Shown one piece after another: positions 47,192 to 58,388 of a DNA stretch of 64,000 nt. Position numbers and translations under genes: made by a program. Source of the stretch: Phyllobacterium bourgognense. Its GTDB lineage: Bacteria; Pseudomonadota; Alphaproteobacteria; Rhizobiales; Rhizobiaceae. The stretch's first letter is position 1. Every line of letters starts with the position of its first letter. The stretch spans positions 243,839-307,838 of the forward strand of contig NZ_QPJM01000006.1 in assembly GCF_003337575.1 (NCBI RefSeq), given 5' to 3'. A model generated the notes under the pieces. That model did not search any database. It was not told where the DNA came from and was given only the letters and a program-made list of their open reading frames with translations.

Positions 47192-50100
47192 ATGAACCTC
47201 AATCTCTCAGCGCTGGCAGTTCGCGAGCGGGCCGTCACTTTGTTTTTCATCCTCCTCTTAGCCGCTGCGGGTGTCTATGCCTTCGTCAAGCTCGGCCGAG
47301 CAGAGGATCCCTCCTTCACCATCAAAACCCTGACAGTGACAGCCGCATGGCCAGGTGCAACAGCCCACGAGATGCAGGATCTCGTCGCTGAGCCACTTGA
47401 GAAGCGTATCCAGGAACTGACGTATTACGACCGCGTCGAGACGACAACCCGACCGGGCTATGCCTTTTTGACCGTTACTTTAAAGGATAGTATGCCACCC
47501 AATGCCGTCGACGAAGAGTTTTACCAGGCTCGTAAAAAGCTTGGAGACGAGGCGCGAAGACTGCCTCAAGGTGTCTACGGACCTTTTGTCAACGACGAGT
47601 ACTCCGATGTGAGCTTCGCTCTTTATGCGCTGAAGGCCAAGGGATTGCCTATGAGAGACCTCGTGCGGCAAGCCGAATTGATCCGTCAGGATCTTCTGCA
47701 TGTGCCGGGCATCAAGAAGATCAATATTCTCGGAGAGCGGCCTGAACAGATCTTTGTCGAATTTTCCTATTCCAAGCTGGCCACTCTTGGAATCTCGCCA
47801 CAAGACATCTCTGCCGCTTTACAGAGGCAAAACACGGTAACGCCTGCCGGCTCAATCGATACGAGAGGTCCGCAGGTCTTCATGCGTTTCGACGGTGCAT
47901 ATGTTGGTATCCAGGCAATCGCCGATACGCCCATTGTCGCAGCCGGGCGTACGTTGAAGCTCTCAGATTTCGCAGAAGTGCGGCGCGGCTATGAAGACCC
48001 GGCCACCTACATCATCCGTCATGAGGGTGAGCCGGCCATCATGCTTGGCGCAGTAATGCAGCAAGGTTGGAATGGTCTGGAGCTCGGCAAGGCGCTCGAG
48101 GAAAGATCTGCCGCGATCGCTCAAACTCTTCCGCTCGGCATTACGCTCGCTAAGGTCAGCGATCAAGCGGTCAACGTCGAAGCAGCGGTCGGTGAGTTCA
48201 TGATGAAATTCGCCATGGCACTCGGCGTAGTATTGCTTGTGAGCCTCATCAGTCTTGGCTGGCGTGTAGGAATCGTGGTTGCCCTCGCCGTTCCGCTCAC
48301 GCTTGCTGTCGTCTTCCTCATAATGCTCGAAACCGGCAGGTTTTTCGATCGTATCACGCTCGGCGCACTGATCTTGGCGCTCGGACTTCTTGTTGATGAT
48401 GCCATCATTGCCATTGAGGTTATGGTCGTGAAAATGGAAGAGGGGATGGATCGCATAAAGGCGGCAGCGTATGCCTGGAGCCATACAGCAGCGCCGATGC
48501 TGTCCGGGACACTTGTGACGATCATCGGGCTGATGCCAGTTGGTTTTGCCCGATCGACCGCCGGCGAATATGCGGGGAACATCTTCTGGGTGGTGGGTTT
48601 TGCGCTCGTTGTGTCGTGGGTCGTTGCGGTGATCTTCACGCCGTACCTAGGCGTTAAGATGCTGCCAGCGATCAAGGCAGTGGAGGGTGGTCATCACGCC
48701 ATCTATAATACTCCGAATTATCGTCGCCTGCGTTCACTTATCGAGTTAGCCGTTCGCCATAAATTCATGACGTGCGGAGTCGTCGGCATCGCCATGGCCG
48801 TTTCTGTCGTGGGGATGGGAGCTGTGAAACAGCAATTCTTTCCGACGTCGGATCGCCCCGAGGTATTGGTCGAGGTTCGCATGCCTGAAGGTACCAGCAT
48901 CGAGGCGACGACCGGTGCGGTAGCAAAAGTTGAAAGTTGGCTGCAAAACCAGCCCGAGGCAAAAATCGTCACAAGCTACGTCGGTCAGGGCGCTCCTCGT
49001 TTCTTTTTTGCCATGGCACCGGAATTACCAGACCCCGCGTTCGCCAAGATCGTTGTACTCACTCCTGATTCTCCCGCGCGCGAGGCTTTGAAGCATCGCC
49101 TTCGGGCTGCCGTTTCGGACGGGCTAGTCCCCGAAGCCTCTGTCCGCATCACCCAGCTCGTGTTCGGCCCTTACACTCCGTTTCCGGTCGAGTTTCGCAT
49201 CATGGGCCCCGACTCCGACCAACTGTACGACGTCTCGGAAAAGGCACTCGATATCATGAAGGGCGTGCCCGACGTTCGCCAAGCTAATCGGGATTGGGGC
49301 AATCGAACGCCTGTACTTCGCTTCGTTCCTGACCAGGATCGGCTCAATCTGATCGGCCTTTCTCCAGCGGAGGCAGCACAGCAGATGCAATTGTTGTTGA
49401 CGGGTGTCCCGATTACGCAGGTGCGGGAGGACATCCGCAACGTGCCTGTCGTCGCACGTAGCGCCGGTGAGAACCGGCTCGACCCCTCAAGATTGGCCGA
49501 TTTCTCGCTCACGAGCAGGGATGGCCGGCAGATTCCGCTTGATCAGATCGGCCATTCCGAGATCCAGTTTGAGGAACCGATCCTGAAACGCCGCGACCGG
49601 ACGCCTGTGATCACGATACGCTCTGACATCAATGAAGCGACGCAGCCCCCGGAGGTCTCACAGCAGGTTCTGAAGGCGCTTCAGCCGCTTATAGCCTCGC
49701 TTCCCGTAGGCTATCGCATCGAGATGGGCGGAAATATTGAGGAATCTCTCAAGGCCAATCTCGCGTTGGTTCAGATATTTCCAGCGATGATTGCCGCCAT
49801 GTTGATCGTTATCATCCTCCAAGTCCGTAGCCTGTCGACGATGACCATGGTCATGATGACAGCGCCGCTCGGGCTGGCCGGGGTGGTGCCGGTGCTCCTC
49901 CTCTTCAATCAGCCTTTTGGCTTCAACGCCATCCTCGGGTTGATCGGATTGGCAGGGATCCTGATGCGTAATACTTTGATTCTTACCGAACAGATCAAGG
50001 AAAACCGGCGGGCTGGTCTCGATGACTACCACGCCGTCATCGAGGCTACAGTGCAGCGGACTCGTCCTGTTATCCTGACGGCACTGGCGGCCGTCCTTGC

Positions 50101-50302
50101 TTTCATTCCACTAACCCATTCGGTTTTCTGGGGATCGATGGCATACACGCTGATCGGCGGTACGGCCGTCGGTACTGTAATGATCCTCCTCTTTCTTCCC
50201 GCACTTTACGCTGCCTGGTTCCGCATCAACCCCGGGGAGAATGAGGCCGATAGAAATTCGCTGAAGGAGGTGCATGTGCAAACAGCTATGGCCGCCGAAT
50301 AA
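47192..50302 (+). CDS. RND efflux transporter, inner-membrane pump
   Basis: A 1036-residue AcrB/MexB-superfamily pump with two large periplasmic loops and 12 helices. TM4 carries the proton-relay aspartates in LGLLVDDAIIAIEVM. The N-terminus MNLNLSALAVRERAVTLFF and PTSDRPEVLVEVRMPEGTSIEATT resemble the hydrophobic-efflux (HAE) branch. It is cotranscribed with the adaptor and controlled by the divergent TetR. Substrates are unknown. Confidence 0.93.
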   Translation: MNLNLSALAVRERAVTLFFILLLAAAGVYAFVKLGRAEDPSFTIKTLTVTAAWPGATAHEMQDLVAEPLEKRIQELTYYDRVETTTRPGYAFLTVTLKDSMPPNAVDEEFYQARKKLGDEARRLPQGVYGPFVNDEYSDVSFALYALKAKGLPMRDLVRQAELIRQDLLHVPGIKKINILGERPEQIFVEFSYSKLATLGISPQDISAALQRQNTVTPAGSIDTRGPQVFMRFDGAYVGIQAIADTPIVAAGRTLKLSDFAEVRRGYEDPATYIIRHEGEPAIMLGAVMQQGWNGLELGKALEERSAAIAQTLPLGITLAKVSDQAVNVEAAVGEFMMKFAMALGVVLLVSLISLGWRVGIVVALAVPLTLAVVFLIMLETGRFFDRITLGALILALGLLVDDAIIAIEVMVVKMEEGMDRIKAAAYAWSHTAAPMLSGTLVTIIGLMPVGFARSTAGEYAGNIFWVVGFALVVSWVVAVIFTPYLGVKMLPAIKAVEGGHHAIYNTPNYRRLRSLIELAVRHKFMTCGVVGIAMAVSVVGMGAVKQQFFPTSDRPEVLVEVRMPEGTSIEATTGAVAKVESWLQNQPEAKIVTSYVGQGAPRFFFAMAPELPDPAFAKIVVLTPDSPAREALKHRLRAAVSDGLVPEASVRITQLVFGPYTPFPVEFRIMGPDSDQLYDVSEKALDIMKGVPDVRQANRDWGNRTPVLRFVPDQDRLNLIGLSPAEAAQQMQLLLTGVPITQVREDIRNVPVVARSAGENRLDPSRLADFSLTSRDGRQIPLDQIGHSEIQFEEPILKRRDRTPVITIRSDINEATQPPEVSQQVLKALQPLIASLPVGYRIEMGGNIEESLKANLALVQIFPAMIAAMLIVIILQVRSLSTMTMVMMTAPLGLAGVVPVLLLFNQPFGFNAILGLIGLAGILMRNTLILTEQIKENRRAGLDDYHAVIEATVQRTRPVILTALAAVLAFIPLTHSVFWGSMAYTLIGGTAVGTVMILLFLPALYAAWFRINPGENEADRNSLKEVHVQTAMAAE

Positions 50303-50516
50303 TCTCCCTTGCGGTGAGCAATTTTGAACTCTGGAGATGCTCGTCTTTCCACCGAGAACAAGATTGAAAATGCCCATTTTGCTGGGTTTCTTTTACGATT
50401 ATTGAGTCGGACTTTTGAAAGTGGCTACAGCATCGATCTGGTCAATGCGACAATTTGCATAGCTATTATGCATTTTTATAAGTTGCCAGATTTTTGTGCG
50501 GTGCTATTCTATAAAT
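50303..50516. other. Region between the RND pump and the sRNA
   Basis: This 214-bp, AT-rich stretch has no plausible gene. TTGCCA (50483-50488), 16 nt, TATTCT (50505-50510) is a possible promoter for the downstream sRNA. No terminator for the RND operon was recognised. Confidence 0.4.
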
Positions 50517-50625
50517 GTTGGGTTCTTCTCCTCCCAGATACCCCAACATCGAATGTACTGCACCTCCTCCCGCGGTACATTTACAATCGGGACCGCTGCA
50601 CCTCCTCCCGCAGCGGTCCTTTTTT
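50517..50625 (+). ncRNA. sRNA with three CCUCCUCCC hairpin loops (alpha-r14/NfeR1-like)
   Basis: Three hairpins in a row each show an anti-Shine-Dalgarno loop. Hairpin 1 is GTTGGG (50517-50522) / CCCAAC (50542-50547) with CTCCTCCC at 50528-50535. Hairpin 2 is ATGTACTGC / GCGGTACAT-type stem (50553-50561 / 50572-50580) with loop ACCTCCTCCC. Hairpin 3 is a perfect 10-bp stem GGACCGCTGC / GCAGCGGTCC (50590-50599, 50610-50619) with the same loop and then TTTTTT, acting as terminator. Three such loops define the alpha-r14 (NfeR1) sRNAs of rhizobia, which base-pair with ribosome binding sites. The 3' end just meets the DUF1003 stop on the other strand. Confidence 0.82.
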
Positions 50626-51172
50626 ATTTGGAGCTATCGCCGGCCTCGTCAGGCGGTTGCTTCTGGGTCGCCAGTTCCTCGACTGCCTCCGCGAGAGTCA
50701 CCACTTCCTTTTCCCGCATCTGGTCGATCTTCTGATGAAGAAGTTCGATCTTCTCATGCAACAGTTCGATTTCGAGCTCCGCCTTGATATTGATGCGGTA
50801 GTCGTTCTCCGCTTCCTTCCGATCGATATCCTGCTGACGGTTCTGGCTCATCATGATGAACGGCGCGGCATAGGCGGCCTGGAATGACAGAGCCAGATTG
50901 AGAAGAATGAAAGGATAGGGATCCCATTCCCGCACATAGGCGGTGACGTTGAGCACAATCCAGAAAAACAGGATTGTCGTCTGGATGATGATGAATGACC
51001 AGGATCCCATCGTTGCGGCAACTTTGTCCGCAATCTTTTGTCCGCGTGTGAGCTGGTTTTCGAGGTCAGCAGGCTTGACGTTGCGATCGCGCCGGCGAAT
51101 TGCCCTTAAATGGTGAAGCAGCTTTCGTTCGGCATCCCACAGACCTTTTTTCACATCTTCGACATTGGTCAT
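50624..51172 (-). CDS. DUF1003 membrane protein
   Basis: A 182-residue protein: TRGQKIADKVAATMGSWSFIIIQTTILFFWIVLNV and PYPFILLNLALSFQAAYAAPFIMMSQNRQ are the DUF1003 hallmark with two membrane helices. A C-terminal helical tail (~115-165) is charged with heptad spacing (LLHEKIELLHQKI). Function unknown. Its start overlaps the upstream GNAT stop by 4 bp. Confidence 0.9.
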   Translation of the reverse strand: MTNVEDVKKGLWDAERKLLHHLRAIRRRDRNVKPADLENQLTRGQKIADKVAATMGSWSFIIIQTTILFFWIVLNVTAYVREWDPYPFILLNLALSFQAAYAAPFIMMSQNRQQDIDRKEAENDYRINIKAELEIELLHEKIELLHQKIDQMREKEVVTLAEAVEELATQKQPPDEAGDSSK

Positions 51173-51660
51173 GATTTCATTCCAATCGCTTTGCTCATAT
51201 TGACGCCTGTCACGTGAAACCCAGAAACATCATAAAGATGTTTGGCCCGTTTGTTGTCTTCAGCCACGCGCAACTTGATTTGCGTGACCCCCGTTTTGGA
51301 AAGTTCCAACTCCAGAGCGGCCAAGGCTTCCTTGCCGTAGCCTTTTCCCTGATGCGCGGCAAAAATATGGAAATCGCTTATGTGGACCGAGCGTGCCGAG
51401 ATATCCGATCGGTACCACAGATAACCGATTATGCTGTCGTCACCCGAAATACTGTCGATTATACACAGCAAGACCTGGCCCGGTGTTGCGACTCCTTGTG
51501 GCAGATCTTCATCAATCTCCCGCAAGGCCTGCAAACGAGATTCGACAGGTGAAAGTTGGTAATTGGCAGTTATTTCCGTCGCGTAGTCAGGAATGAAATA
51601 GTCCAGATAAGCCGAGTATTCATCGGCACGCATCGGTCTTAGCGAAATCATCACGCTCAT
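51169..51660 (-). CDS. GNAT-family N-acetyltransferase
   Basis: A 163-residue acetyltransferase fold. The acetyl-CoA loop lies at QGKGYGKEALAALE and the C-terminal strand LRVAEDNKRAKHLYDVSGFHVTG is typical. Substrate unknown. It is the first gene of a two-gene unit with DUF1003. Confidence 0.87.
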   Translation of the reverse strand: MSVMISLRPMRADEYSAYLDYFIPDYATEITANYQLSPVESRLQALREIDEDLPQGVATPGQVLLCIIDSISGDDSIIGYLWYRSDISARSVHISDFHIFAAHQGKGYGKEALAALELELSKTGVTQIKLRVAEDNKRAKHLYDVSGFHVTGVNMSKAIGMKS

Positions 51661-51747
51661 TTCCCGTTTTGTTGATTTGTAGTTGGGCGCTCCGCTGGAA
51701 CTCGCATGAGGTTGCGGCGTTCATTTATCATAAAAACGGAGGCTAAA

Positions 51748-51912
51748 ATGAAAGAACAAACCTGGTCGACTATTATTGGAATGCTGGCTGGATTGTCAGT
51801 TGGCGCGGGTGTTGGCGAAGCAATTATGGGCAATGTACTTCTTGGACTTCTGATCGGTACCGCAATGGGCGCTTTCATTGGGTCCAACAGTCACATTCAT
51901 CGCGATTATTAA
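51748..51912 (+). CDS. Small glycine-zipper membrane protein
   Basis: A 54-residue protein with a good RBS (CGGAGGCTAAA). Its middle (GMLAGLSVGAGVGEAIMG...LLGLLIGTAMGAFIG) is hydrophobic with small residues at regular spacing, suggesting one or two tightly packed helices. It ends in a His/Asp-containing polar tail. It is divergent from the GNAT gene. No function is claimed. Confidence 0.65.
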   Translation: MKEQTWSTIIGMLAGLSVGAGVGEAIMGNVLLGLLIGTAMGAFIGSNSHIHRDY

Positions 51913-51987
51913 ACACGAAATACACTGGCACAAGTGAGATCATCTGAGCGTTTCGCTTGATGTTGCGCCGACGGTATTCCTTGACGG

Positions 51988-53658
51988 TCAGCTGTGCAAA
52001 GCGCGCAAACGCGTGGTGTTCAAAAGGCCCTGTTCTTCGAGGACGGGATACGCCATGGCTGCCAGCAGCGAATTGACCTGTTTCAGATCGCGGATTGTGT
52101 CGAGGTGAATTGAGCTCGTCTCGACGCTGCGGGTCGTGCCTTCACGAAGGCGGCGGAAGTGCCGCTCGCTGCTCTGCTTTTCAAGGTCGCGCAAATGGTC
52201 TTTTTCAAGCACCAGTTGATGCGCCGTTTCGCGATCACGCGAGACGAGCACATTAAACGCCATACGCGCATTGGTGAGCACCTTGGCATGGAAGTTGCTG
52301 AGCTCCAGCCAGCCTTCGTCGGTGAATTTAAGTTTCCGGTCCATCTTCTTCTGCACCAGTGCCAGCATGTTACGGACGATGATGTCGCCGACCTGTTCCA
52401 GCTTGACGCAGGCGCCCAGCAATTCCTGAGCACGCGCAACTTCGAAGTCGCTCAGTGGCTTGGTCGTCAGCTTGGCCAGGTAGAGTTTGATGGCCGCGTG
52501 CTTGCGGTCGACCTTGTCATCAAGGCCGGACAATTCGTCGATACGCTCCTGAACAGGATTCTCGTAGAGCCCGATGATCCCGCGCAGCATGATCTCCACT
52601 GTCTCGCAGACGCGGACGGTCTCGCGGGTGGCATTGGCGAGCGCAAGGCTTGGGATATCGAGAACGCTCTCGTCTAGGGCGCTGAGTTCCGCGTGATCGA
52701 GCGATTTTGGCTGTTCGACCGGGACATTGAGCGCGACGACGGCCTTGGTAACCCTGAGGACAAGCGCGGAAAGCGGAACGCCGGCAAGGAGGATGATGAC
52801 GTTGAAGAGAATGTGACCGTTGATCACCTGATCGGCTGGTGCGGAGCCGAGGAAGGCCACAGATGGATTGAACGTCAGATAAAGGATCAGAATAACGATG
52901 GAACCGGCTCCACGCATCAGCAGATTGCCCATCGGCACGATACGCGTCTGCGGGGCGGCATTACGGGTCAAAAGCGGTGCGATGAAGGAGGAGCCAAGGT
53001 TCACGCCAAAAATCATCACGATACCAAGTTCTGGCTGGATGAGGCCGCGCGAGGCAAATGTCACCAGGAGCAATACGGCGGCTATGCTGGAGTGGAACAG
53101 CCATGTCATGATCGCCGCAATCAGGAATGCGGTAACGGGATCGGTATTCAAATAGCCGACAATCACCGGCAGCAATTCACTGTTGCGCAAAGGTTCTGTT
53201 GCCTGGCCGGTCATTTCGAGCGAAAGCACGAGAAGGCCGATGCCGACGAGGATACGGCCCACCTGCCGCCAGTTGCTTCGTTCGGTCGACATGAAGATAA
53301 CGGTGCCTGCCACCAGGCAGAGTGGTACCAGCAATGTCAGGTCGAAGCTCAGTATCTTGACGACAAGCGCTGATCCGACCTCGGCGCCCCTCACGGCCAT
53401 GAGCCCGGCGATCCCGCTGACAAAACCGGAGCCGACAAAGGAGCCGACCAGAAGACTGACAGCCGTGGAGCTTTGCAGAGCAATGGAAAGCATCAGTCCC
53501 CACAGGACGGCGAGAACGGGATTGTGCAGTACGCCGCGCAGACTTTGGCGCATGCGCTCGCCATAGGCGCGCTCCACGCCGGTGCGAACCATGCGTGTCG
53601 CCCATAGCAAGAGCGCAACCGCGCCTGCCAGATGCAACAAAATTGCGGAACCGTTCAC
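51988..53658 (-). CDS. Na+/Pi cotransporter family protein (NptA-like, PhoU-like tail)
   Basis: A 556-residue protein. Two repeats with the QSSTA/SSFIAP-type motifs (GLMLSIALQSSTAVSLLVGSF and FGVNLGSSFIAPLLTR) in the ~10-helix transporter part (1-330) mark the NptA/SLC34-like family. The C-terminal ~220 residues form a helical PhoU-like domain (ELLGACVKLEQVGDIIVRNM). It imports phosphate with sodium. A possible PhoB box lies ~145 bp upstream. Confidence 0.9.
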   Translation of the reverse strand: MNGSAILLHLAGAVALLLWATRMVRTGVERAYGERMRQSLRGVLHNPVLAVLWGLMLSIALQSSTAVSLLVGSFVGSGFVSGIAGLMAVRGAEVGSALVVKILSFDLTLLVPLCLVAGTVIFMSTERSNWRQVGRILVGIGLLVLSLEMTGQATEPLRNSELLPVIVGYLNTDPVTAFLIAAIMTWLFHSSIAAVLLLVTFASRGLIQPELGIVMIFGVNLGSSFIAPLLTRNAAPQTRIVPMGNLLMRGAGSIVILILYLTFNPSVAFLGSAPADQVINGHILFNVIILLAGVPLSALVLRVTKAVVALNVPVEQPKSLDHAELSALDESVLDIPSLALANATRETVRVCETVEIMLRGIIGLYENPVQERIDELSGLDDKVDRKHAAIKLYLAKLTTKPLSDFEVARAQELLGACVKLEQVGDIIVRNMLALVQKKMDRKLKFTDEGWLELSNFHAKVLTNARMAFNVLVSRDRETAHQLVLEKDHLRDLEKQSSERHFRRLREGTTRSVETSSIHLDTIRDLKQVNSLLAAMAYPVLEEQGLLNTTRLRALHS

Positions 53659-54023
53659 TTATGATGATCCTGTCGAGTACGGATAAGACGGTAATGCAAC
53701 TACACGATTTTAGTTGCGATTTATTAAGATAACATATCAATCAAAAAGGGAAAAAAATATGTTCCGGCTAAGAAAAAATGTGTCGTTTTTGGCATATTGT
53801 AACAATTCTATGACAGTTTTGTATCAGACAGATAATCGTTTGCCGGCTTGTAAAAGCTCGGCGTCCATCGAGGAGCCGTTCGATGCGATGAACAGGGGAT
53901 GACGTGCTTGCCGGACTTCCGCCGCGTGCCTATTTGATGCAATATGGTTCAAGCCTGATAGACGCAGTTTCAGGCTGCCGAAAACTGACTTTCCAAAGTG
54001 CCAATTGAAGAACGAAGAGCCGC
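53659..54023. other. 365-bp divergent region between the Na/Pi transporter and dnaG
   Basis: It is AT-rich between ~53690 and 53840, unlike its neighbours. It holds the transporter promoter and the dnaG leader. A PhoB-box candidate lies at 53799-53816. I found no gene I can support in it; a 62-codon plus-strand frame at 53714 has no convincing RBS-start pair. Confidence 0.45.
53799..53816 (-). promoter_or_regulatory. Candidate PhoB box for the Na/Pi transporter
   Basis: On the minus strand CTGTCAT (53816-53810) and TTGTTAC (53805-53799) start 11 nt apart, the spacing of PhoB half-sites (CTGTCAT-type). The first unit matches the consensus exactly and the second imperfectly. This fits phosphate-controlled expression. 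Confidence 0.45.
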
Positions 54024-55979
54024 ATGCGATTTCCGCCGTCCTTTCTCGATGAGATCAGGGAGCGTGTACCGATCTCCAGTGTGATCGGGACGCGCGTTTC
54101 GTTCGACCGGAAAAAGACCAACGCGCCGAAGGGTGACTTCTGGGCTTGCTGTCCGTTTCACGGCGAAAAATCGCCAAGCTTCCACTGCGAGGATCGCAAG
54201 GGTCGCTATCATTGTTTCGGCTGCGGCGTTACCGGCGATCATTTCCGTTTTTTAACCGAGCTCGAAGGGTTGAGTTTCCCCGAGGCCGTGCAGCGTGTTG
54301 CCGACATGGCCGGCGTGCCGATGCCTGCGCGTGACGCCGAAATGGAAATACGCGAGGCGAAACGTGCCACGCTCTACGACGTCATGGAGATGGCGACGAA
54401 GTTCTTCGAGGAACAGCTGCAGGCGGCGGGCGGTGCGAAAGCCCGTGCTTATCTACGGGAGCGGGGCATGAGCGCCGCGACGCAGCATTCCTATCGTCTG
54501 GGTTATGCGCCCGAGAGCCGCAACGCGCTGAAGGAACACCTGGCATCGAAGAACGCCACCAAGGAGCAGATCGAGGCCTGTGGGCTGGTGGTCTATGGCG
54601 ATGACAAGCCGGTGTCGTTTGATCGTTTCCGTGATCGCATCATGTTTCCGATCGAGGATTTGCGGGGCCGTATCATTGCCTTTGGTGGGCGGGCGCTGGC
54701 GCCCAATGCCATTGCGAAATATATGAATTCCAACGAGACCGAACTCTTCCACAAGGGCAAAATTCTTTTTAACGCTCTGCGTGCCAGAAAGGCGGCGCAA
54801 CCGCAGGCCGGCCAGCCGGCAAAGGCCGTCATTGCCGTCGAAGGTTATATGGATGTGATTGCGCTGGCGCAGGCCGGCTTTCCCCAGGCCGTCGCGCCGC
54901 TCGGAACCGCATTGACGGAAGATCAGCTCGATCTCCTCTGGCGCATGTCGCCGGAACCCATACTTTGTTTCGATGGCGACAATGCGGGCATCAAGGCTGC
55001 GCACCGCGCGATCGATCTGGCTTTGCCCGTGTTGAAGCCCGGCTTCTCCTTGCGTTTTGCTGTGCTGCCGGAGGGCAAGGACCCTGACGATCTAGTCAAG
55101 AGTTCCGGCCCGCAGGCTTTCCAGGCTGTGCTTAACGACGCACGGCCGCTTGCTGACATGCTGTGGACGCGTGAAACGGCGAGCGGCGTCTTCGACACGC
55201 CGGAGCGGCGCGCCGAACTCGAGGCGCGGCTCAAACAGATGATGGCGCTGATCGGCGACGAGAATGTGCGCCGACATTATGCGCAGGATGTGCGGGAGCG
55301 TATCCAGCAGTTCTTCGGTTCGAACCAGCGCAGCAACAGTAACCCACGCGGTAACAACCAGAACAGTTTCGGCCAGCAGAATGGTTACGGGCAGCGGGGC
55401 AGAGGCGCCGCCAATGGCCGTTTCGCAGTCTCGGACAGTCTGGCGCGTTCGGTGTTGGTCAAGACCACGTCGGCGGCACCTCCCTTGCGCGAGACCGCAA
55501 TCCTGATGACATTGTTCAATCACCCGCGGTTGATCGATGAGGATTTCGAAACGGTGGTGCGGCTTGAATTCAGCCATCCGGACCTCAAGCGCTTTCATGC
55601 GGCCATGCTGAACGCGATGGCCGAACATCATGTCGCCAACGGGACAGAGATGCGCAAGGCGATGGTCGACACCAATCATGGCGCCTTGATTGAAGCGCTG
55701 GAAGCATTGACGCGGCGTGCGCGCATGTGGACGGCGACGGCGGAAGCGGCAGAAGAAGATGCTTTGGAGGCGCTAAAGCAGGCGATTCACTTGCATCAAC
55801 GCGCAAGCACACTACATAAGGAGCTGAAAGTAGCTGAAACCGCCTTGGCGAGCGAAGCCACCGATGAAAACCTTAACCGGCTCCTCGATATTCAGAACGA
55901 TATTCGCAATGCGCAGGCAACTGAAGCGCTGATCGAAGGGTTCGGAATACCGTCAGGGCGATCGGGCAAGGGGTTTTGA
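54024..55979 (+). CDS. dnaG: DNA primase
   Basis: A 651-residue primase. The N-terminal zinc finger has CPFHGEKSPSFHC...YHCFGCG (C43, H46, C64, C67). The TOPRIM core contains VEGYMDVIAL and FDGDNAG. The C-terminal helicase-binding region (~480-650) is helical, separated by an Asn/Gln/Gly-rich linker (~435-460). It makes RNA primers for replication. It is followed by rpoD, as in other Rhizobiales. Confidence 0.97.
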   Translation: MRFPPSFLDEIRERVPISSVIGTRVSFDRKKTNAPKGDFWACCPFHGEKSPSFHCEDRKGRYHCFGCGVTGDHFRFLTELEGLSFPEAVQRVADMAGVPMPARDAEMEIREAKRATLYDVMEMATKFFEEQLQAAGGAKARAYLRERGMSAATQHSYRLGYAPESRNALKEHLASKNATKEQIEACGLVVYGDDKPVSFDRFRDRIMFPIEDLRGRIIAFGGRALAPNAIAKYMNSNETELFHKGKILFNALRARKAAQPQAGQPAKAVIAVEGYMDVIALAQAGFPQAVAPLGTALTEDQLDLLWRMSPEPILCFDGDNAGIKAAHRAIDLALPVLKPGFSLRFAVLPEGKDPDDLVKSSGPQAFQAVLNDARPLADMLWTRETASGVFDTPERRAELEARLKQMMALIGDENVRRHYAQDVRERIQQFFGSNQRSNSNPRGNNQNSFGQQNGYGQRGRGAANGRFAVSDSLARSVLVKTTSAAPPLRETAILMTLFNHPRLIDEDFETVVRLEFSHPDLKRFHAAMLNAMAEHHVANGTEMRKAMVDTNHGALIEALEALTRRARMWTATAEAAEEDALEALKQAIHLHQRASTLHKELKVAETALASEATDENLNRLLDIQNDIRNAQATEALIEGFGIPSGRSGKGF

Positions 55980-56293
55980 CCGAATTGATTCGCTTTTTTC
56001 CCACGAATCAGTTGAGTCGGGGTTGACGTGGGTCAATAATGACGGAATCAAGTGCGCGAATTAAAGATATTTCGTTGATGTTTGCGGGTAAAGCGAAAAA
56101 ACCGGCAAGTTTCGGCAGATATGTAGCGTGACGGAATAACAAGGTTAATCCGCCATTAACAGGATTTCGGCTAGTCGATCATTTATACCTTGATGGTGTA
56201 GGGGAACCGGTGCGCTGCTGCGCTCGTTGTTTTCATGCATGAACAAAGCGCCCATCAGGGGAACAAAGCGAACACCGCTTGGAGATATAGAAT
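55980..56293. other. 314-bp region between dnaG and rpoD
   Basis: It should contain the rpoD promoter and leader. The RBS is CTTGGAGATATAGA. No strong terminator after dnaG and no hidden gene were recognised. Confidence 0.45.
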
Positions 56294-58321
<2,028 letters not shown>

Positions 58322-58342
58322 TTTTCAGAAGTCATTACAAAC

Positions 58343-58374
58343 AAAAAAAAGCCCGGCCAAGTGCCGGGCTTTTT
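58343..58374. terminator. Bidirectional terminator after rpoD
   Basis: GCCCGGC (58351-58357) / GCCGGGC (58363-58369) with a CAAGT loop, eight A before and five T after. It also serves the convergent UPF0114 gene. Confidence 0.88.
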
Positions 58375-58388
58375 GTTATGCAGTTCGT

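Noticed and set aside
53714..53902. 62-codon plus-strand open frame between the Na/Pi transporter and dnaG
   Set aside because: The start lies in AT-rich sequence without RBS and the peptide shows no domain or signal.
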